Below, piece after piece: positions 10,373 to 18,642 of a stretch of 64,000 nt of DNA; the stretch's first letter is position 1; each line of letters opens with the position of its first letter. The notes under the pieces are model-generated. The model saw nothing but the letters and a program-made list of their open reading frames with translations. It was not told the origin of the DNA and did no database searches. A program made the translations under genes and the position numbers. The stretch is taken from the NCBI RefSeq assembly GCF_000420025.1, contig NZ_ATUD01000004.1, forward strand, positions 1-64,000, written 5' to 3'. The stretch is from Patulibacter americanus DSM 16676 (GTDB lineage Bacteria; Actinomycetota; Thermoleophilia; Solirubrobacterales; Solirubrobacteraceae).

Positions 10373-11281
10373 CTAGGCCCCGGGCGCGTCGTGCAGCTGC
10401 GCGAGCGCGCCCTGGAACCGGCCCAGCTCGTCCGCGGCGATGACGTACGTGTGCTCGCGGGCGGGGAAGACGCCCTCGCGGACCTCGTCGGCGTAGGTGC
10501 GGACGGCCGCGACCATCTCGCCGTGCAGCGCCGCGTAGGGCTTGACGAACTTGGCGGTGTGACCCTCGAGCAGGCCGAGCAGGTCGTGCCACACGAGCAC
10601 CTGCCCGTCCGTGGACGCCCCGGCGCCGATCCCGATCACGGGGATCTCGAGGAGCGGCATGAGCTCCTCGGCCACGGCGGCGGGGATCGCCTCGAGGACG
10701 AGGGCGCAGCAGCCGGCCTCCTGGAGCGCCAGCGCGTCCTGCACCATCCGCACGGCCTGCTCCGCCGACTTGCCCTGCGCGCGCAGCCCACCGAGGGCGT
10801 TGGCCGTCTGCGGGGTCAGGCCGAGGTGGCCGACGACGGGGATGCCGGCGCGGACGATCGCCCGTGCGCGGTCGACCATGAGGTCGCCGCCCTCGAGCTT
10901 GACGGCCTGGGCGCCGGCCTCCTTCACGAACCGCTGGGCGGAGCGCACGGCGTCGAGGTCGGACGCCTCGTAGGCGCCGAAGGGCAGGTCGCAGATCATG
11001 AACGTGGCCTTCAGGCCGCGGCGCACCGCGCGGCTGAGCATGAGCATCTCGTCCATCGTCACCGGGACGGTGGAGTCCAGGCCCAGGACGGTCGTGGCGG
11101 CGGAGTCGCCGACGAGGACCATCTCGACGCCGGCCTGCTCGGCCACGACGGCCGAGGGGTGGTCGTAGGCCGTGACCATGGCGATCTTGCGGCCCTGGCG
11201 CTTCTGCTCCAACAGGCTCGTGACGGTGACGGGGGCGCGGTCGACGACGGTCGCGTCGGACGTGCGGGGGCTGGCGGACAT
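10373..11281 (-). CDS. panB: 3-methyl-2-oxobutanoate hydroxymethyltransferase
   Basis: PanB adds a hydroxymethyl group from 5,10-methylene-THF to alpha-ketoisovalerate, giving ketopantoate, the first committed step of pantothenate synthesis. The 302-aa TIM-barrel protein shows MVTAYDHPSA, LVGDSAATTVLG (metal-binding Asp), VKLEGG and VIGIGAG. Last gene of the operon DUF2520-panC-panD-panB. Only 12 nt separate it from panD. The ribosome site AGGAG is followed by an uninterrupted run of nine C before the ATG, an unusual spacer that could be slippage-prone. Confidence 0.97.
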   Translation of the reverse strand: MSASPRTSDATVVDRAPVTVTSLLEQKRQGRKIAMVTAYDHPSAVVAEQAGVEMVLVGDSAATTVLGLDSTVPVTMDEMLMLSRAVRRGLKATFMICDLPFGAYEASDLDAVRSAQRFVKEAGAQAVKLEGGDLMVDRARAIVRAGIPVVGHLGLTPQTANALGGLRAQGKSAEQAVRMVQDALALQEAGCCALVLEAIPAAVAEELMPLLEIPVIGIGAGASTDGQVLVWHDLLGLLEGHTAKFVKPYAALHGEMVAAVRTYADEVREGVFPAREHTYVIAADELGRFQGALAQLHDAPGA

Positions 11282-11293
11282 GGGGGGGGGCTC

Positions 11294-11728
11294 CTAGGCC
11301 GCCGGGCCGGCGGTGGTCGGGATCGCGACGGCGCCGCGGTCGGTGTCGGTGAGCAGGGTGGCGACGGCGTCGTCGACGTCGATGATGCGGTTGCTGCCGC
11401 GCTCCACGTGCACGACGACGGGCGCGTAGTCCTCGAGGTCGCGCCGGTCGTACTGCGCGTACGAGATGACGATGATCGTGTCGCCGTGGTGGACGAGCCG
11501 GGCGGCGGCGCCGTTGACCTTGACCTCGCCCGAGCCGCGCTCGCCGGCGATCGTGTAGGTCTCGAAGCGCTGGCCGTTGTCGACGTCGACGACGGCGACC
11601 TGCTCGTGCTCGAGGATGTCGGCGGCCTCGAGCAGCTCCGGGTCGATCGTGATCGAGCCGACGTAGTGGAGGTCGGAGGCCGTCACCGTCGCGCGGTGGA
11701 TCTTGGACTTCAGCATCGTGCGCTGCAT
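11294..11728 (-). CDS. panD: Aspartate 1-decarboxylase proenzyme
   Basis: PanD makes beta-alanine from aspartate using a pyruvoyl group formed by self-cleavage. The N terminus [16 protein letters not shown] matches the family. With the ATG at 11728 the cleavage pair Gly24-Ser25 (LHYVGS) falls at exactly the canonical positions. A GTG nine bases upstream (11737) overlaps the panC stop as GTGA and could also be used, adding three residues. [12 protein letters not shown] is the second conserved block. The 144-residue length is normal. Confidence 0.97.
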   Translation of the reverse strand: MQRTMLKSKIHRATVTASDLHYVGSITIDPELLEAADILEHEQVAVVDVDNGQRFETYTIAGERGSGEVKVNGAAARLVHHGDTIIVISYAQYDRRDLEDYAPVVVHVERGSNRIIDVDDAVATLLTDTDRGAVAIPTTAGPAA

Positions 11729-11733
11729 GCGGC

Positions 11734-12651
11734 TCACCCCTCCTCGGGCGTGGCGTCGGGGGCGGCGGCGCCGGCCGGCGCGCCGGCGAGGGCGGGCTGC
11801 GGGGCCGGGACGAGGACGACGTTGTCGATCAGCCGCACGGGACCGACGGGGACGGCCAGGGCCAGGAGCGACGGGACGTCGACGGTGGTGCGCGGCTGCA
11901 GCGTGTCGGGGTCGACGACGGCGACGTACTCGGGCAGGAGCGCGGCGCGGGAGAGGACCCGGCGGACCGTGGCCGTCAGGACCTCGGCGTCCGTCTCGCC
12001 CGCCGCCAGCTCGGCCGTGGCCGCCTCGAGCGCCCGGGGGATCGCGAGCGCCTGCGCGCGGTCCGTGGGGGAGAGGCGCACGTTGCGGCTCGACAGCGCG
12101 AGGCCGTCGTCCTCGCGGATCGTCTCGCCGACCACGATCTCGACCGGCAGGTTCAGGTCGCGGACGAGCCGGCGGACCACGAGCACCTGCTGGGCGTCCT
12201 TCGCGCCGAAGAAGGCGACGTCGGGACCGACCATGTTGAAGAGCTTCGTGACGACGGTCGTGACGCCGTGGAAGTGCTCCGGACCGCGGTGGGCGCCCTC
12301 GAGCGTCTCGGTCAGCGGACCGGACAGGCGGACCTCGGCGGTGTAGCCGTCGGGGTAGACCTCGTCCACGCCCGGGGCGAAGAGCACGTGGGCGCCAGCC
12401 GCGGCGGCCTTCGCGGCGTCGGCCTCCTCCGTGCGGGGGTAGCCCGCCAGGTCGCCCAGGTCGCCGAACTGGCGCGGGTTGACGAAGAGCGAGACGACGG
12501 TCGAGTCCGTGCGCTGGGCGGATGCGGCGATCAGCGACACGTGGCCGCGGTGCAGCGCGCCCATGGTGGGCACGAGCCCGACGGTGCCGCCGGCGCGGCG
12601 GACCGCCCGGACGTGCTCGCGCAGCTCGGCGACGGTGCGGACGATCTTCAT
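11734..12651 (-). CDS. panC: Pantoate--beta-alanine ligase
   Basis: PanC joins pantoate and beta-alanine with ATP via a pantoyl-adenylate. The 305-aa product has [10 protein letters not shown] (the HxGH nucleotidyl-transfer motif), [10 protein letters not shown], the FFGAKDAQQ block and SSRNVRLSP (KMSKS-like loop). It overlaps the upstream DUF2520 gene by ATGA and is followed closely by panD. An Ala/Pro-rich tail of about 25 residues at the C terminus is not part of the conserved fold. Confidence 0.97.
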   Translation of the reverse strand: MKIVRTVAELREHVRAVRRAGGTVGLVPTMGALHRGHVSLIAASAQRTDSTVVSLFVNPRQFGDLGDLAGYPRTEEADAAKAAAAGAHVLFAPGVDEVYPDGYTAEVRLSGPLTETLEGAHRGPEHFHGVTTVVTKLFNMVGPDVAFFGAKDAQQVLVVRRLVRDLNLPVEIVVGETIREDDGLALSSRNVRLSPTDRAQALAIPRALEAATAELAAGETDAEVLTATVRRVLSRAALLPEYVAVVDPDTLQPRTTVDVPSLLALAVPVGPVRLIDNVVLVPAPQPALAGAPAGAAAPDATPEEG

Positions 12652-13424
12652 GCGGTGGCTCCCAGGGCGGCGGGGACGGTGGTTCCGGACGCGGCCAGGC
12701 GGGCCGTGGCGGCGGTGAGGGCGTCGAAGAGGGACAGGTCGTCGGCGGAGAGCCGCTCCGCGACGGCGGCGCGCTGCCGGGCGACGGTGCCGGCGTCGCC
12801 GCGGGCGACGGGGCCCGTGAGGGCCGCGGCGGCCCCACGCTCCTGCCAGCCGTCGACCGCGGCACGGACGAGCGGGGCCAGCGCGGCGGGGTCCAGCCCG
12901 GCGGTCGCCGCGAGGCGCGTGGCGAGGTCCTCGACACCGAGCAGGTAGTTCGCGGCCACGGAGGCGGCGGCGTGGTAGGCCGCGCGGTCCTCGTCGGCGA
13001 TCCGCACGGCGCGCATCCCGAGCGCGGCGGCGAGGCCCTCGGCAACCGCGAGGGCCCGCGGCGAGTCGCCGGCGACGGCGCAGGGCGCGCCCGCCAGGAC
13101 GGTCTCGGCGCCCGTGACGGTCATGAGCGGGTGCAGCGAGAAGCCCTCGTGGGGCGCCAGCGCGGCGAGCGTCGTGGCGCCGGAGACGTGGGCGACGAGG
13201 GGGCCGGGTGCCACGGCCGCCGCGGCAGCGGTGATCGCGTCGTCGGGGACGCAGAGCAGCACGACGTCGCTGCCCGTCCCGTCGTGGCCGCGGCCGTGGG
13301 GGCCGGTGACCGCGATCCCGACCTCGGTGAGGCGGCGGGTCAGCGCGGAGCCGAGGCGGCCTCGTCCGACGACGGAACACCTGGGGTAGGGCGCATCGGG
13401 CGATGCGCTCGGACACGGGTCCAT
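12648..13424 (-). CDS. Rossmann-like/DUF2520 protein, candidate ketopantoate reductase
   Basis: A 258-aa NAD(P)-type dehydrogenase-like protein. [16 protein letters not shown] is the GxGxxG dinucleotide-binding turn, followed by [11 protein letters not shown] and [26 protein letters not shown], the typical join to the DUF2520 helical domain ([15 protein letters not shown]). It is the first gene of the pan operon and overlaps panC by 4 nt. No canonical panE lies in the window. The context suggests it reduces ketopantoate to pantoate, a role that has been assigned to DUF2520-like proteins elsewhere to my recollection; this is inference. Confidence 0.85.
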   Translation of the reverse strand: MDPCPSASPDAPYPRCSVVGRGRLGSALTRRLTEVGIAVTGPHGRGHDGTGSDVVLLCVPDDAITAAAAAVAPGPLVAHVSGATTLAALAPHEGFSLHPLMTVTGAETVLAGAPCAVAGDSPRALAVAEGLAAALGMRAVRIADEDRAAYHAAASVAANYLLGVEDLATRLAATAGLDPAALAPLVRAAVDGWQERGAAAALTGPVARGDAGTVARQRAAVAERLSADDLSLFDALTAATARLAASGTTVPAALGATA

Positions 13425-13529
13425 GAGCTTCTCCGGTCCAGCTCCCTCGAGGGGATGCCGGTCGCGTGCAGGGTGGTGGTGCGGGGTGCTGCTGGGCGGT
13501 ACGTCCCGCGGTCGCGGTGACGTCCTGAA

Positions 13530-13547
13530 CGGAGTTGTAGCACTCCG
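13530..13547. promoter_or_regulatory. Palindrome in the pan operon/UDG divergent region
   Basis: CGGAGT-TGTAGC-ACTCCG is a perfect 6-bp inverted repeat around a 6-bp centre, unusually AT-rich for this region. It lies between the divergent DUF2520-panCDB operon (start 13424) and the uracil-DNA glycosylase gene (13615). It is a candidate operator, with no regulator known. Confidence 0.45.
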
Positions 13548-13601
13548 CACAAGCGACGCAACCCGTTCCGACGAACGGCGGGCCGCCCCGGGGCGGCCCG
13601 C

Positions 13602-13607
13602 TAGCCT
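13602..13607 (+). promoter_or_regulatory. -10 element of the uracil-DNA glycosylase gene
   Basis: TAGCCT ends seven bases before the GTG start, so a leaderless transcript is predicted. Confidence 0.6.
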
Positions 13608-13614
13608 CGGGGGT

Positions 13615-14409
13615 GTGCCGGCCACCGCCATCGCCGCCTCGGCCGCCGAGCGCCGCACCCGACTGCTCGAGCTCCAGGACCGCTCCCGAGGGTGCGTGCG
13701 CTGCTCGGCGCTGGCCGCGAACCGCACGACGGTCGTCTTCGGCGCGGGCGACCCGGACGCCGACGTCCTCTTCGTCGGCGAGTCACCGGGCCCGAACGAG
13801 GACCGCCAGGGGGTGCCGTTCGTCGGCGCCCCGGCCCGGCTGCTGAACGAGCTCTTGGCCGAGGTCGGCCTGCGCCGCGAGGACGTCTACGTCACGACGG
13901 CGCTGAAATGCCGGCCGCCGAGCAACCGCGACCCGCTGGCGGAGGAGCTCGCGAACTGCCGGCCCTACCTCGACGACCAGGTCGCGCTCGTGCGGCCCAA
14001 GGTCGTCGTCACGCTCGGCAACTTCGCCACGAAGCTCCTGCGCGAGGACCCGGCGTCGATCAAGGCGGTGCGCGGCCGGGTCGAGGTCCGCACGGTGGGC
14101 GGCCGGGCCGTGCGGCTGCTGCCCGTCCACCACCCCGCGGCCGCGCTCTACCAACGGAGCCACATCGAGCTGCTGCGCCAGGACCTCGCGCTCCTGCCCG
14201 CGCTGCTCGCGCTCCCCGAGCCGCCGCAGCCCGCGCCGGAGCCGGTCGTCCCGGAGCCGGCGGCCGGGTCCGCAGATGCCGCCGACGCCACGCCGGGCGG
14301 GGCGGGGCGCGCGACGGGCGGGCCGCGGCCCGCCGACGCGGACGCCGGTGGCGAGGGCGACGGCCGGGACGACGACGCCCCCGCTTCGGGCCAGCTCGGG
14401 CTCTTCTGA
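13615..14409 (+). CDS. Family 4 uracil-DNA glycosylase with 4Fe-4S cluster
   Basis: It removes uracil from DNA to start base-excision repair. Motif A is GESPGPNEDRQGVPFVG and motif B is LLPVHHPAAA. Four cysteines arranged as CVRC near the N terminus and LKCRPPSNRDP...ANCRPYL are the cluster ligands of family 4 (UDGa) enzymes. The catalytic core ends near residue 205; a Pro/Ala/Glu/Asp-rich tail of about 60 residues follows, finishing in GQLGLF, a QLGLF-like C-terminal peptide that resembles a sliding-clamp-binding motif. It is 1 nt from the next gene, which is presumably co-transcribed. Confidence 0.92.
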   Translation: MPATAIAASAAERRTRLLELQDRSRGCVRCSALAANRTTVVFGAGDPDADVLFVGESPGPNEDRQGVPFVGAPARLLNELLAEVGLRREDVYVTTALKCRPPSNRDPLAEELANCRPYLDDQVALVRPKVVVTLGNFATKLLREDPASIKAVRGRVEVRTVGGRAVRLLPVHHPAAALYQRSHIELLRQDLALLPALLALPEPPQPAPEPVVPEPAAGSADAADATPGGAGRATGGPRPADADAGGEGDGRDDDAPASGQLGLF

Positions 14410-14410
14410 C

Positions 14411-15331
14411 GTGGGCCCGCTCCCGTACTCCTGGCAGAACATGGTGCTCGTGGCGATGCAGTCGCTGCTCGTCGCGCTGCCCGCCGCCGGCCTGCCCGCG
14501 TTCGCACGCCGCTTCGCCGGCCGCGGCTGGTCGCTCGTGCTGCCGCTGTCGATCGCGATCGTCGTGGCCGCGCTGGCCGTCGTGCCCGCGCTGGCCAGCG
14601 GCCTGACGTGGCTGGCGCTGCTGGCCGTCCCGCCGCTCGCGGCCGGCGCGGTGGGGTGGGCGATGCACGGCGCGCGGCCGTGGCTGGCGCTGCTGGCGCT
14701 CCCGGCGATCGTCGTCGCCGTGGCCCTGCCGGACGACCGTGCGGGCGACGTCGCCGCGCTGCTGCTCACCGCCCTCTCCTGCGTGACGCTGGGCCGCCTG
14801 CTGGCCGGCGTCGTCGGGGGCGTCGACCCGGAGCGCACGGCCCGCGCCGTCCCCGCGGGCGCGGCCGCCGTGCGCCGGGCGCTCACCGTCGTGCCCCCGT
14901 TGGCGTGGATCCGCATCGCGCTCGTGGCGATGGCCGTGATCGACGCGGTCCTCGTCTTCTCCGGTGGGCTCCAAGCGCCGAACGCGACCCTCAACGCGGC
15001 CGTGCCCTCCGTCGCCGCGACGGAGCTGCCGCGTCTGCAGTTCGTGCGCTTCGAGGGCGCCTCGATGGGCTACGGCGACGTCTTCGTCGCGGGCGTCCTC
15101 GGCGCCGTGCTCGCGGCGGAGGGCGCCCGCCGCCGCGTCCAGGCCGCGGCCGCGGCGGCCACGCTGGGCGTCTCGCTCGTGTTCGACCTGCTCTTCGCAG
15201 TCGTGGACGTGTTGCCGGCCACCGTCCCGCTGGCGATCGTGACGCTGCTGTTCGGCGGCTGGCGTGGTTACGCGGCCCGGGACGAGGACGCGGACGGCGG
15301 CGTCACGGACCCCACGCCAGCCGCGCGCTGA
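14411..15331 (+). CDS. Nine-helix membrane protein with presenilin-like Asp and GxGD motifs
   Basis: A 306-aa integral membrane protein with no family I can name securely. About nine hydrophobic segments can be drawn. Asp178 lies in the sixth (LVAMAVIDAVLVFSGG). The seventh begins with SMGYGDVFVAG, a GxGD motif whose Asp is residue 223. The last hydrophobic segment has LPATVPLAIV, resembling the PAL region of presenilins. This order (Asp in TM6, GxGD in TM7, PAL-like in TM9) is that of presenilin/signal-peptide-peptidase intramembrane aspartyl proteases. Protease function is inferred. The start is GTG one base after the UDG stop. The 3' end overlaps the convergent FHA gene by 29 nt. Confidence 0.75.
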   Translation: MGPLPYSWQNMVLVAMQSLLVALPAAGLPAFARRFAGRGWSLVLPLSIAIVVAALAVVPALASGLTWLALLAVPPLAAGAVGWAMHGARPWLALLALPAIVVAVALPDDRAGDVAALLLTALSCVTLGRLLAGVVGGVDPERTARAVPAGAAAVRRALTVVPPLAWIRIALVAMAVIDAVLVFSGGLQAPNATLNAAVPSVAATELPRLQFVRFEGASMGYGDVFVAGVLGAVLAAEGARRRVQAAAAAATLGVSLVFDLLFAVVDVLPATVPLAIVTLLFGGWRGYAARDEDADGGVTDPTPAAR

Positions 15332-15812
15332 CGGCCGCGAACGCGACGACGTCGCCGCGGCGCAGCTCGTGGCGGTCGACGCGGACGCCGTTGACGAGGG
15401 TGCCGTTGCACGACCCGAGGTCCTCGACGGTCCAGCAGCCGCCGCGGAACGCCACGCGCGCGTGGCGGCGCGACACGGAGGGGTGGTCCAGGTGGACGTC
15501 GGAGCCCGAGCCGCGACCGACCGTCCACGCCTGGCGCTCGCCCGTGGGTGCCACGAGCAGCGGCGGTGCACCGGCGAGCAGCAGCCCGGCCGCCGGGCCG
15601 CGCAACGCGTCGAGCGCTTCCCTGCCCCGTCGCACGAGTCCGGTCGTGGCGTCGGGCAGGCCCCAGAGGGCGCGGCGCAGGCCGTCGTCGCCGCGGGCCT
15701 CGAGCGCGGTCACGACCCGCAGCTCGAGCGAGCCGGTGCCGAGCCGCCCGGCGGCGTAGGCGTCACCGAGCCGGTCGACCGCCGCCCGCCGGCGCCCCTC
15801 GATCCCGGACAT
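15303..15812 (-). CDS. DUF1707 and FHA domain protein, leaderless
   Basis: The 169-aa protein begins with a DUF1707 segment (AVDRLGDAYAAGRLGTGSLE, about residues 11-55). It ends with a forkhead-associated domain: VGRGSGSDVHLDHPSVSRRH (GR and SxRH phosphothreonine-binding motifs) and LGSCNGTLVNG (NG loop). FHA domains bind phosphothreonine, so it is probably a Ser/Thr-kinase signalling partner. The ATG at 15812 is preceded at six bases by TAGGCT (minus strand, 15824-15819). The coding end overlaps the convergent membrane-protein gene. Confidence 0.88.
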   Translation of the reverse strand: MSGIEGRRRAAVDRLGDAYAAGRLGTGSLELRVVTALEARGDDGLRRALWGLPDATTGLVRRGREALDALRGPAAGLLLAGAPPLLVAPTGERQAWTVGRGSGSDVHLDHPSVSRRHARVAFRGGCWTVEDLGSCNGTLVNGVRVDRHELRRGDVVAFAAVSARLAWGP

Positions 15813-15922
15813 GGCGGCAGCCTAGGGGACGCGTCGGGCCGGGACCAGGGGTGGCGGCCGGCTCGGCGCGCGGGGCGTCGCGGGCCGACGACCGCAGGCC
15901 CCCTTGCCCGCCGGGTGCCGCG

Positions 15923-17359
15923 TCAGCCGACGGCGGGCGTCTCGGCCGTCGCGCCGCGCGGGGGGGCGTCCTGGCCACCGCGGGCCGCGAGGCCGATGGG
16001 CTCGTCGTCCGACTCGACCTCGACGCCGGGCGCCGGGGGCGTCCACCAGGCGAGCGCCAGGGTGATGGAGGCCGCGGCGGCCTGGGCGGCGAGGACGATC
16101 GTGGCGAACTCGGTGGCGGTCCAGCCCGTGCGGGCCAGCATCGTCACCTCGGCGATCGCGAGCACGAGCAGCGGCAGCAGGTGGCGGTGGCGGCCGATCG
16201 CGGAGAGGTACTGCACCGACATCAGGGTGATCGAGAGCAACAGCATCGCCACGCCCAGCAGGGGCAGCGCGCCGGCGGCGGAGTCGAACGTCGGGCCGAA
16301 CGCCGTGCGCAGGAGCCAGCCCGGGATGGCGACGAAGATGAGGATCGCCGGCACGCCGATGAGGAAGAGGAACGCGATCGCCCGGCGCAGCACGGGGTGC
16401 GGGTTCTCGCCCGCCACCGCCCGGCGGGTGGCCTCCGGCAGCAGCTGCAGGGCGACGCCGACGGCGACCCAGACGACCGCCTTCGCCGCGACGGCGGCGG
16501 CGGCGTAGGAGCCCGCGACGCTCTCGTCGAGCTCGCGCTTGGCCAGGATCGTGTCGACGTTCTGCATGATCGCCACGAGCAGCAGCGAGACGATGACCGT
16601 CCGCTCCCACTTCGCCAGGTGCCACAGCGTGACGGGCTTCTCGTCCTCGCCGGCGGCCGTGACCGCACCGTCGACGTGCTTGTGGCGCAGGCGCCGGTCC
16701 ATGCCGACGACGAGGATCGCGAAGGCGACGGGGGCGGCGGCGAAGGCCCCCGTGACCTCCATGCCGATCGAGACGAGGACGATCGCCGCGCCCAGGCGCA
16801 GCACGGCCTCCATGACGATGGAGCCGCCGAGGGCGTCGAAGTCGCCCAGGCCCTGGAGCGCCCCGCGCTGCAGGCAGACGAGCAGGTAGAGCGCGCCGGA
16901 GACGGGCAGCACGGCTGCGGCCCACGGGTGGGGGCCGACGCCGATCAGATCGGCCAGCGGCTGCCGGAAGACGACGCCCAGCACCGCGACGACCAACGAC
17001 AGCGCGAGCGCGTGGACCGTCCAGCCGCGGACCTCGCGGTAGGGCTCCTGGTGGCCCTGCGTCGTCCAGCGGACGATCGCGCGGGCGGCGGCGGCCTGCA
17101 TCGCCTGGCCCGAGACCTGAAGGATGAGGAACGCCGCGACGAGGGCCGCCAGCGAGGCGTAGCCCGTCTTGCCCAACAGGCGCGTCAGCAGCACCGTGAA
17201 GAGCAGCTGGATCGCGTTGTTGAGCATGGACGCGGCGGCCAGCTCGGCCGTGCGCCCCGTCTCCGTCCCGCGGAACGCCTTCAGGCGCGCGAGGGGTCCG
17301 GAGGGAGTGGGCGAGGACGAGGAGGGCCGCCCCGTCGGCGCTGAGGCGTCGGACGGCAC
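15923..17359 (-). CDS. Oligosaccharide/lipid flippase (MOP superfamily)
   Basis: A 478-aa membrane protein with about 12-14 helices. The opening helix AAASMLNNAIQLLFTVLLTRLLGKTGYASL is the usual Wzx/MurJ-like N terminus of the polysaccharide-export branch, including a conserved basic residue after the first helix. It probably flips lipid-linked envelope sugars; the substrate is unknown. The short cytoplasmic N and C tails are Pro/Ser-rich. No polysaccharide cluster is next to it. GTG start nine bases after TAGGCT (17374-17369). Confidence 0.83.
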   Translation of the reverse strand: MPSDASAPTGRPSSSSPTPSGPLARLKAFRGTETGRTAELAAASMLNNAIQLLFTVLLTRLLGKTGYASLAALVAAFLILQVSGQAMQAAAARAIVRWTTQGHQEPYREVRGWTVHALALSLVVAVLGVVFRQPLADLIGVGPHPWAAAVLPVSGALYLLVCLQRGALQGLGDFDALGGSIVMEAVLRLGAAIVLVSIGMEVTGAFAAAPVAFAILVVGMDRRLRHKHVDGAVTAAGEDEKPVTLWHLAKWERTVIVSLLLVAIMQNVDTILAKRELDESVAGSYAAAAVAAKAVVWVAVGVALQLLPEATRRAVAGENPHPVLRRAIAFLFLIGVPAILIFVAIPGWLLRTAFGPTFDSAAGALPLLGVAMLLLSITLMSVQYLSAIGRHRHLLPLLVLAIAEVTMLARTGWTATEFATIVLAAQAAAASITLALAWWTPPAPGVEVESDDEPIGLAARGGQDAPPRGATAETPAVG

Positions 17360-17368
17360 GAGGGATGG

Positions 17369-17387
17369 AGCCTAGAGGACGTAGACT
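17369..17387. promoter_or_regulatory. Overlapping divergent leaderless promoters (flippase/tsaE)
   Basis: Only 36 bp separate the two start codons. Minus strand: TAGGCT at 17374-17369, nine bases before the flippase GTG. Plus strand: TAGACT at 17382-17387, eight bases before the tsaE ATG. Each gene's -35 region must therefore lie within the other gene's transcribed region. Confidence 0.7.
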
Positions 17388-17395
17388 GGGGACCG

Positions 17396-17881
17396 ATGCG
17401 TCCTGCGAGAGAGGCGCCCGGTGACGCCCACGGCGGCGAGGTCCGGGCGGAGCGCCGAAGCACGGCGGACCCCGACGCGACGGCCGCGCTGGGCGCCGAG
17501 ATCGCGGCCCGTCTGCGGGCGGGCGACGTCGTGCTGCTGCGCGGCGACCTGGGCGCGGGGAAGACCACGCTGGTCCGCGGCGCGGCGGCCGCGTTGGGCG
17601 CGACCGCGCGGGTGACCTCGCCGACCTTCGCGCTCGCCCACCGCTACGACGGCGACGGGGTGCGGATCGCGCACCTCGACCTCTACCGCCTGCGCGCCCT
17701 GGGCGAGGAGGACGAGGACCTCATCGCCGACGAGCTGACGGGCGACGTCGTCGCGTTCGTGGAGTGGCCCGAGCCCATGGCGGCGCTGATCGCCGACCGC
17801 GTCGTGCTCGAGGTCGAGCTGGAGCACGCGGGGGACGACGCCCGCGAGGCCGTCCTGCGCTGGAAGGCGGACCGGACGTGA
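17396..17881 (+). CDS. tsaE: tRNA t6A biosynthesis ATPase TsaE
   Basis: TsaE is the P-loop ATPase that drives the TsaB/TsaD complex making N6-threonylcarbamoyl-adenosine at position 37 of ANN-decoding tRNAs. The 161-aa protein has Walker A GDLGAGKTTL, the family motif VTSPTFALAHRY, HLDLYRL and VAFVEWPE. First gene of the operon tsaE-tsaB-rimI-tsaD, in which every junction is a 4-nt GTGA overlap. The first 25 residues are an unconserved extension. Confidence 0.95.
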   Translation: MRPAREAPGDAHGGEVRAERRSTADPDATAALGAEIAARLRAGDVVLLRGDLGAGKTTLVRGAAAALGATARVTSPTFALAHRYDGDGVRIAHLDLYRLRALGEEDEDLIADELTGDVVAFVEWPEPMAALIADRVVLEVELEHAGDDAREAVLRWKADRT

Positions 17882-18642
17882 GCACCCCGGACGCGGCGGG
17901 GCGCCGGCACGGCGCGCGCGGGAGCACCGCCGCGCGGCCGATCGTCCTCGGGCTCGACACCGCCACCCCCGCGACCGTGGCGGGCGCGACGTCCCCCGAC
18001 GGCCGCTCCGCGTCCCGGATCGCCCTCCCCGGGCCGGGCGAGCGGCCCGGCCATACCCGCCTGCTCCTCGGCCTGGCGGAGGAGTGCCTCGGGGAGCTCG
18101 GCGCGGGCTGGGACGACGTCGGGCGCCTCGTGCTCGGCCTCGGGCCGGGGACCTTCACGGGCATCCGGGTCGGGGTCGCGACGGGGCGCTCCGTCGCCCT
18201 GGCGACCGGCGCGGAGCTCGTCGGCGTGGAGACCCCGGCCGCGCTGGCCGAGGCCGCGGGCGGTCCCGGGGCCCCGTGGGCCGGTCGCCCCGTGCTCGTG
18301 GTCCAGGACGCGCGCCGCCGGGAGCTCTTCGTCTCGCTGCACGGCGCGGGGGAGGACCACGCCGCGCTCGCCCACCCGTGGACGGTGCCCCAGGACGGGC
18401 TGGCCGCGGCCGTCGCCGCGCTGCCCGTGCTCCCCGCCGTCGCGGTCGGCGACGGGGCCGTGCCGCGCGCCGGGGAGCTGCGCGACGCCGGCGTCGAGGT
18501 CCCCGACGAGCCGCACCACCACGAGGTCGACGGCGTCGCCCTGATCCGCGCGGGCGCCCGGATCGCCCCGGTGGAGCGGGAGGCGCTGCGCCCCGTGTAC
18601 GTTCGGGATGCGGACGCCGTGCCGACCGCGGAGCGCCGGTGA
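17878..18642 (+). CDS. tsaB: tRNA t6A biosynthesis scaffold protein TsaB
   Basis: TsaB is the inactive ASKHA-fold partner of TsaD in t6A synthesis. The 254-aa product shows VLGLDTATPATVA, LVLGLGPGTFTGIRVGVATGRSVA (the diagnostic GPGSFTGlR motif with Thr for Ser) and VVQDARRRELFV. The start is the GTG overlapping the tsaE stop; it leaves a 20-residue polar lead-in before the conserved domain, so a later start is possible. Confidence 0.95.
   Translation: MSTPDAAGRRHGARGSTAARPIVLGLDTATPATVAGATSPDGRSASRIALPGPGERPGHTRLLLGLAEECLGELGAGWDDVGRLVLGLGPGTFTGIRVGVATGRSVALATGAELVGVETPAALAEAAGGPGAPWAGRPVLVVQDARRRELFVSLHGAGEDHAALAHPWTVPQDGLAAAVAALPVLPAVAVGDGAVPRAGELRDAGVEVPDEPHHHEVDGVALIRAGARIAPVEREALRPVYVRDADAVPTAERR

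Noticed and set aside
11735-11737. GTG overlapping the panC stop as the panD start
   Set aside because: The ATG at 11728 places Gly24-Ser25 at the canonical self-cleavage position; the GTG remains a minor alternative.
13566-13577. GTTC-N4-GAAC sequence resembling an SOS box near the uracil-DNA glycosylase gene
   Set aside because: The half-sites are in the wrong order for LexA (GAAC-N4-GTTC is needed).
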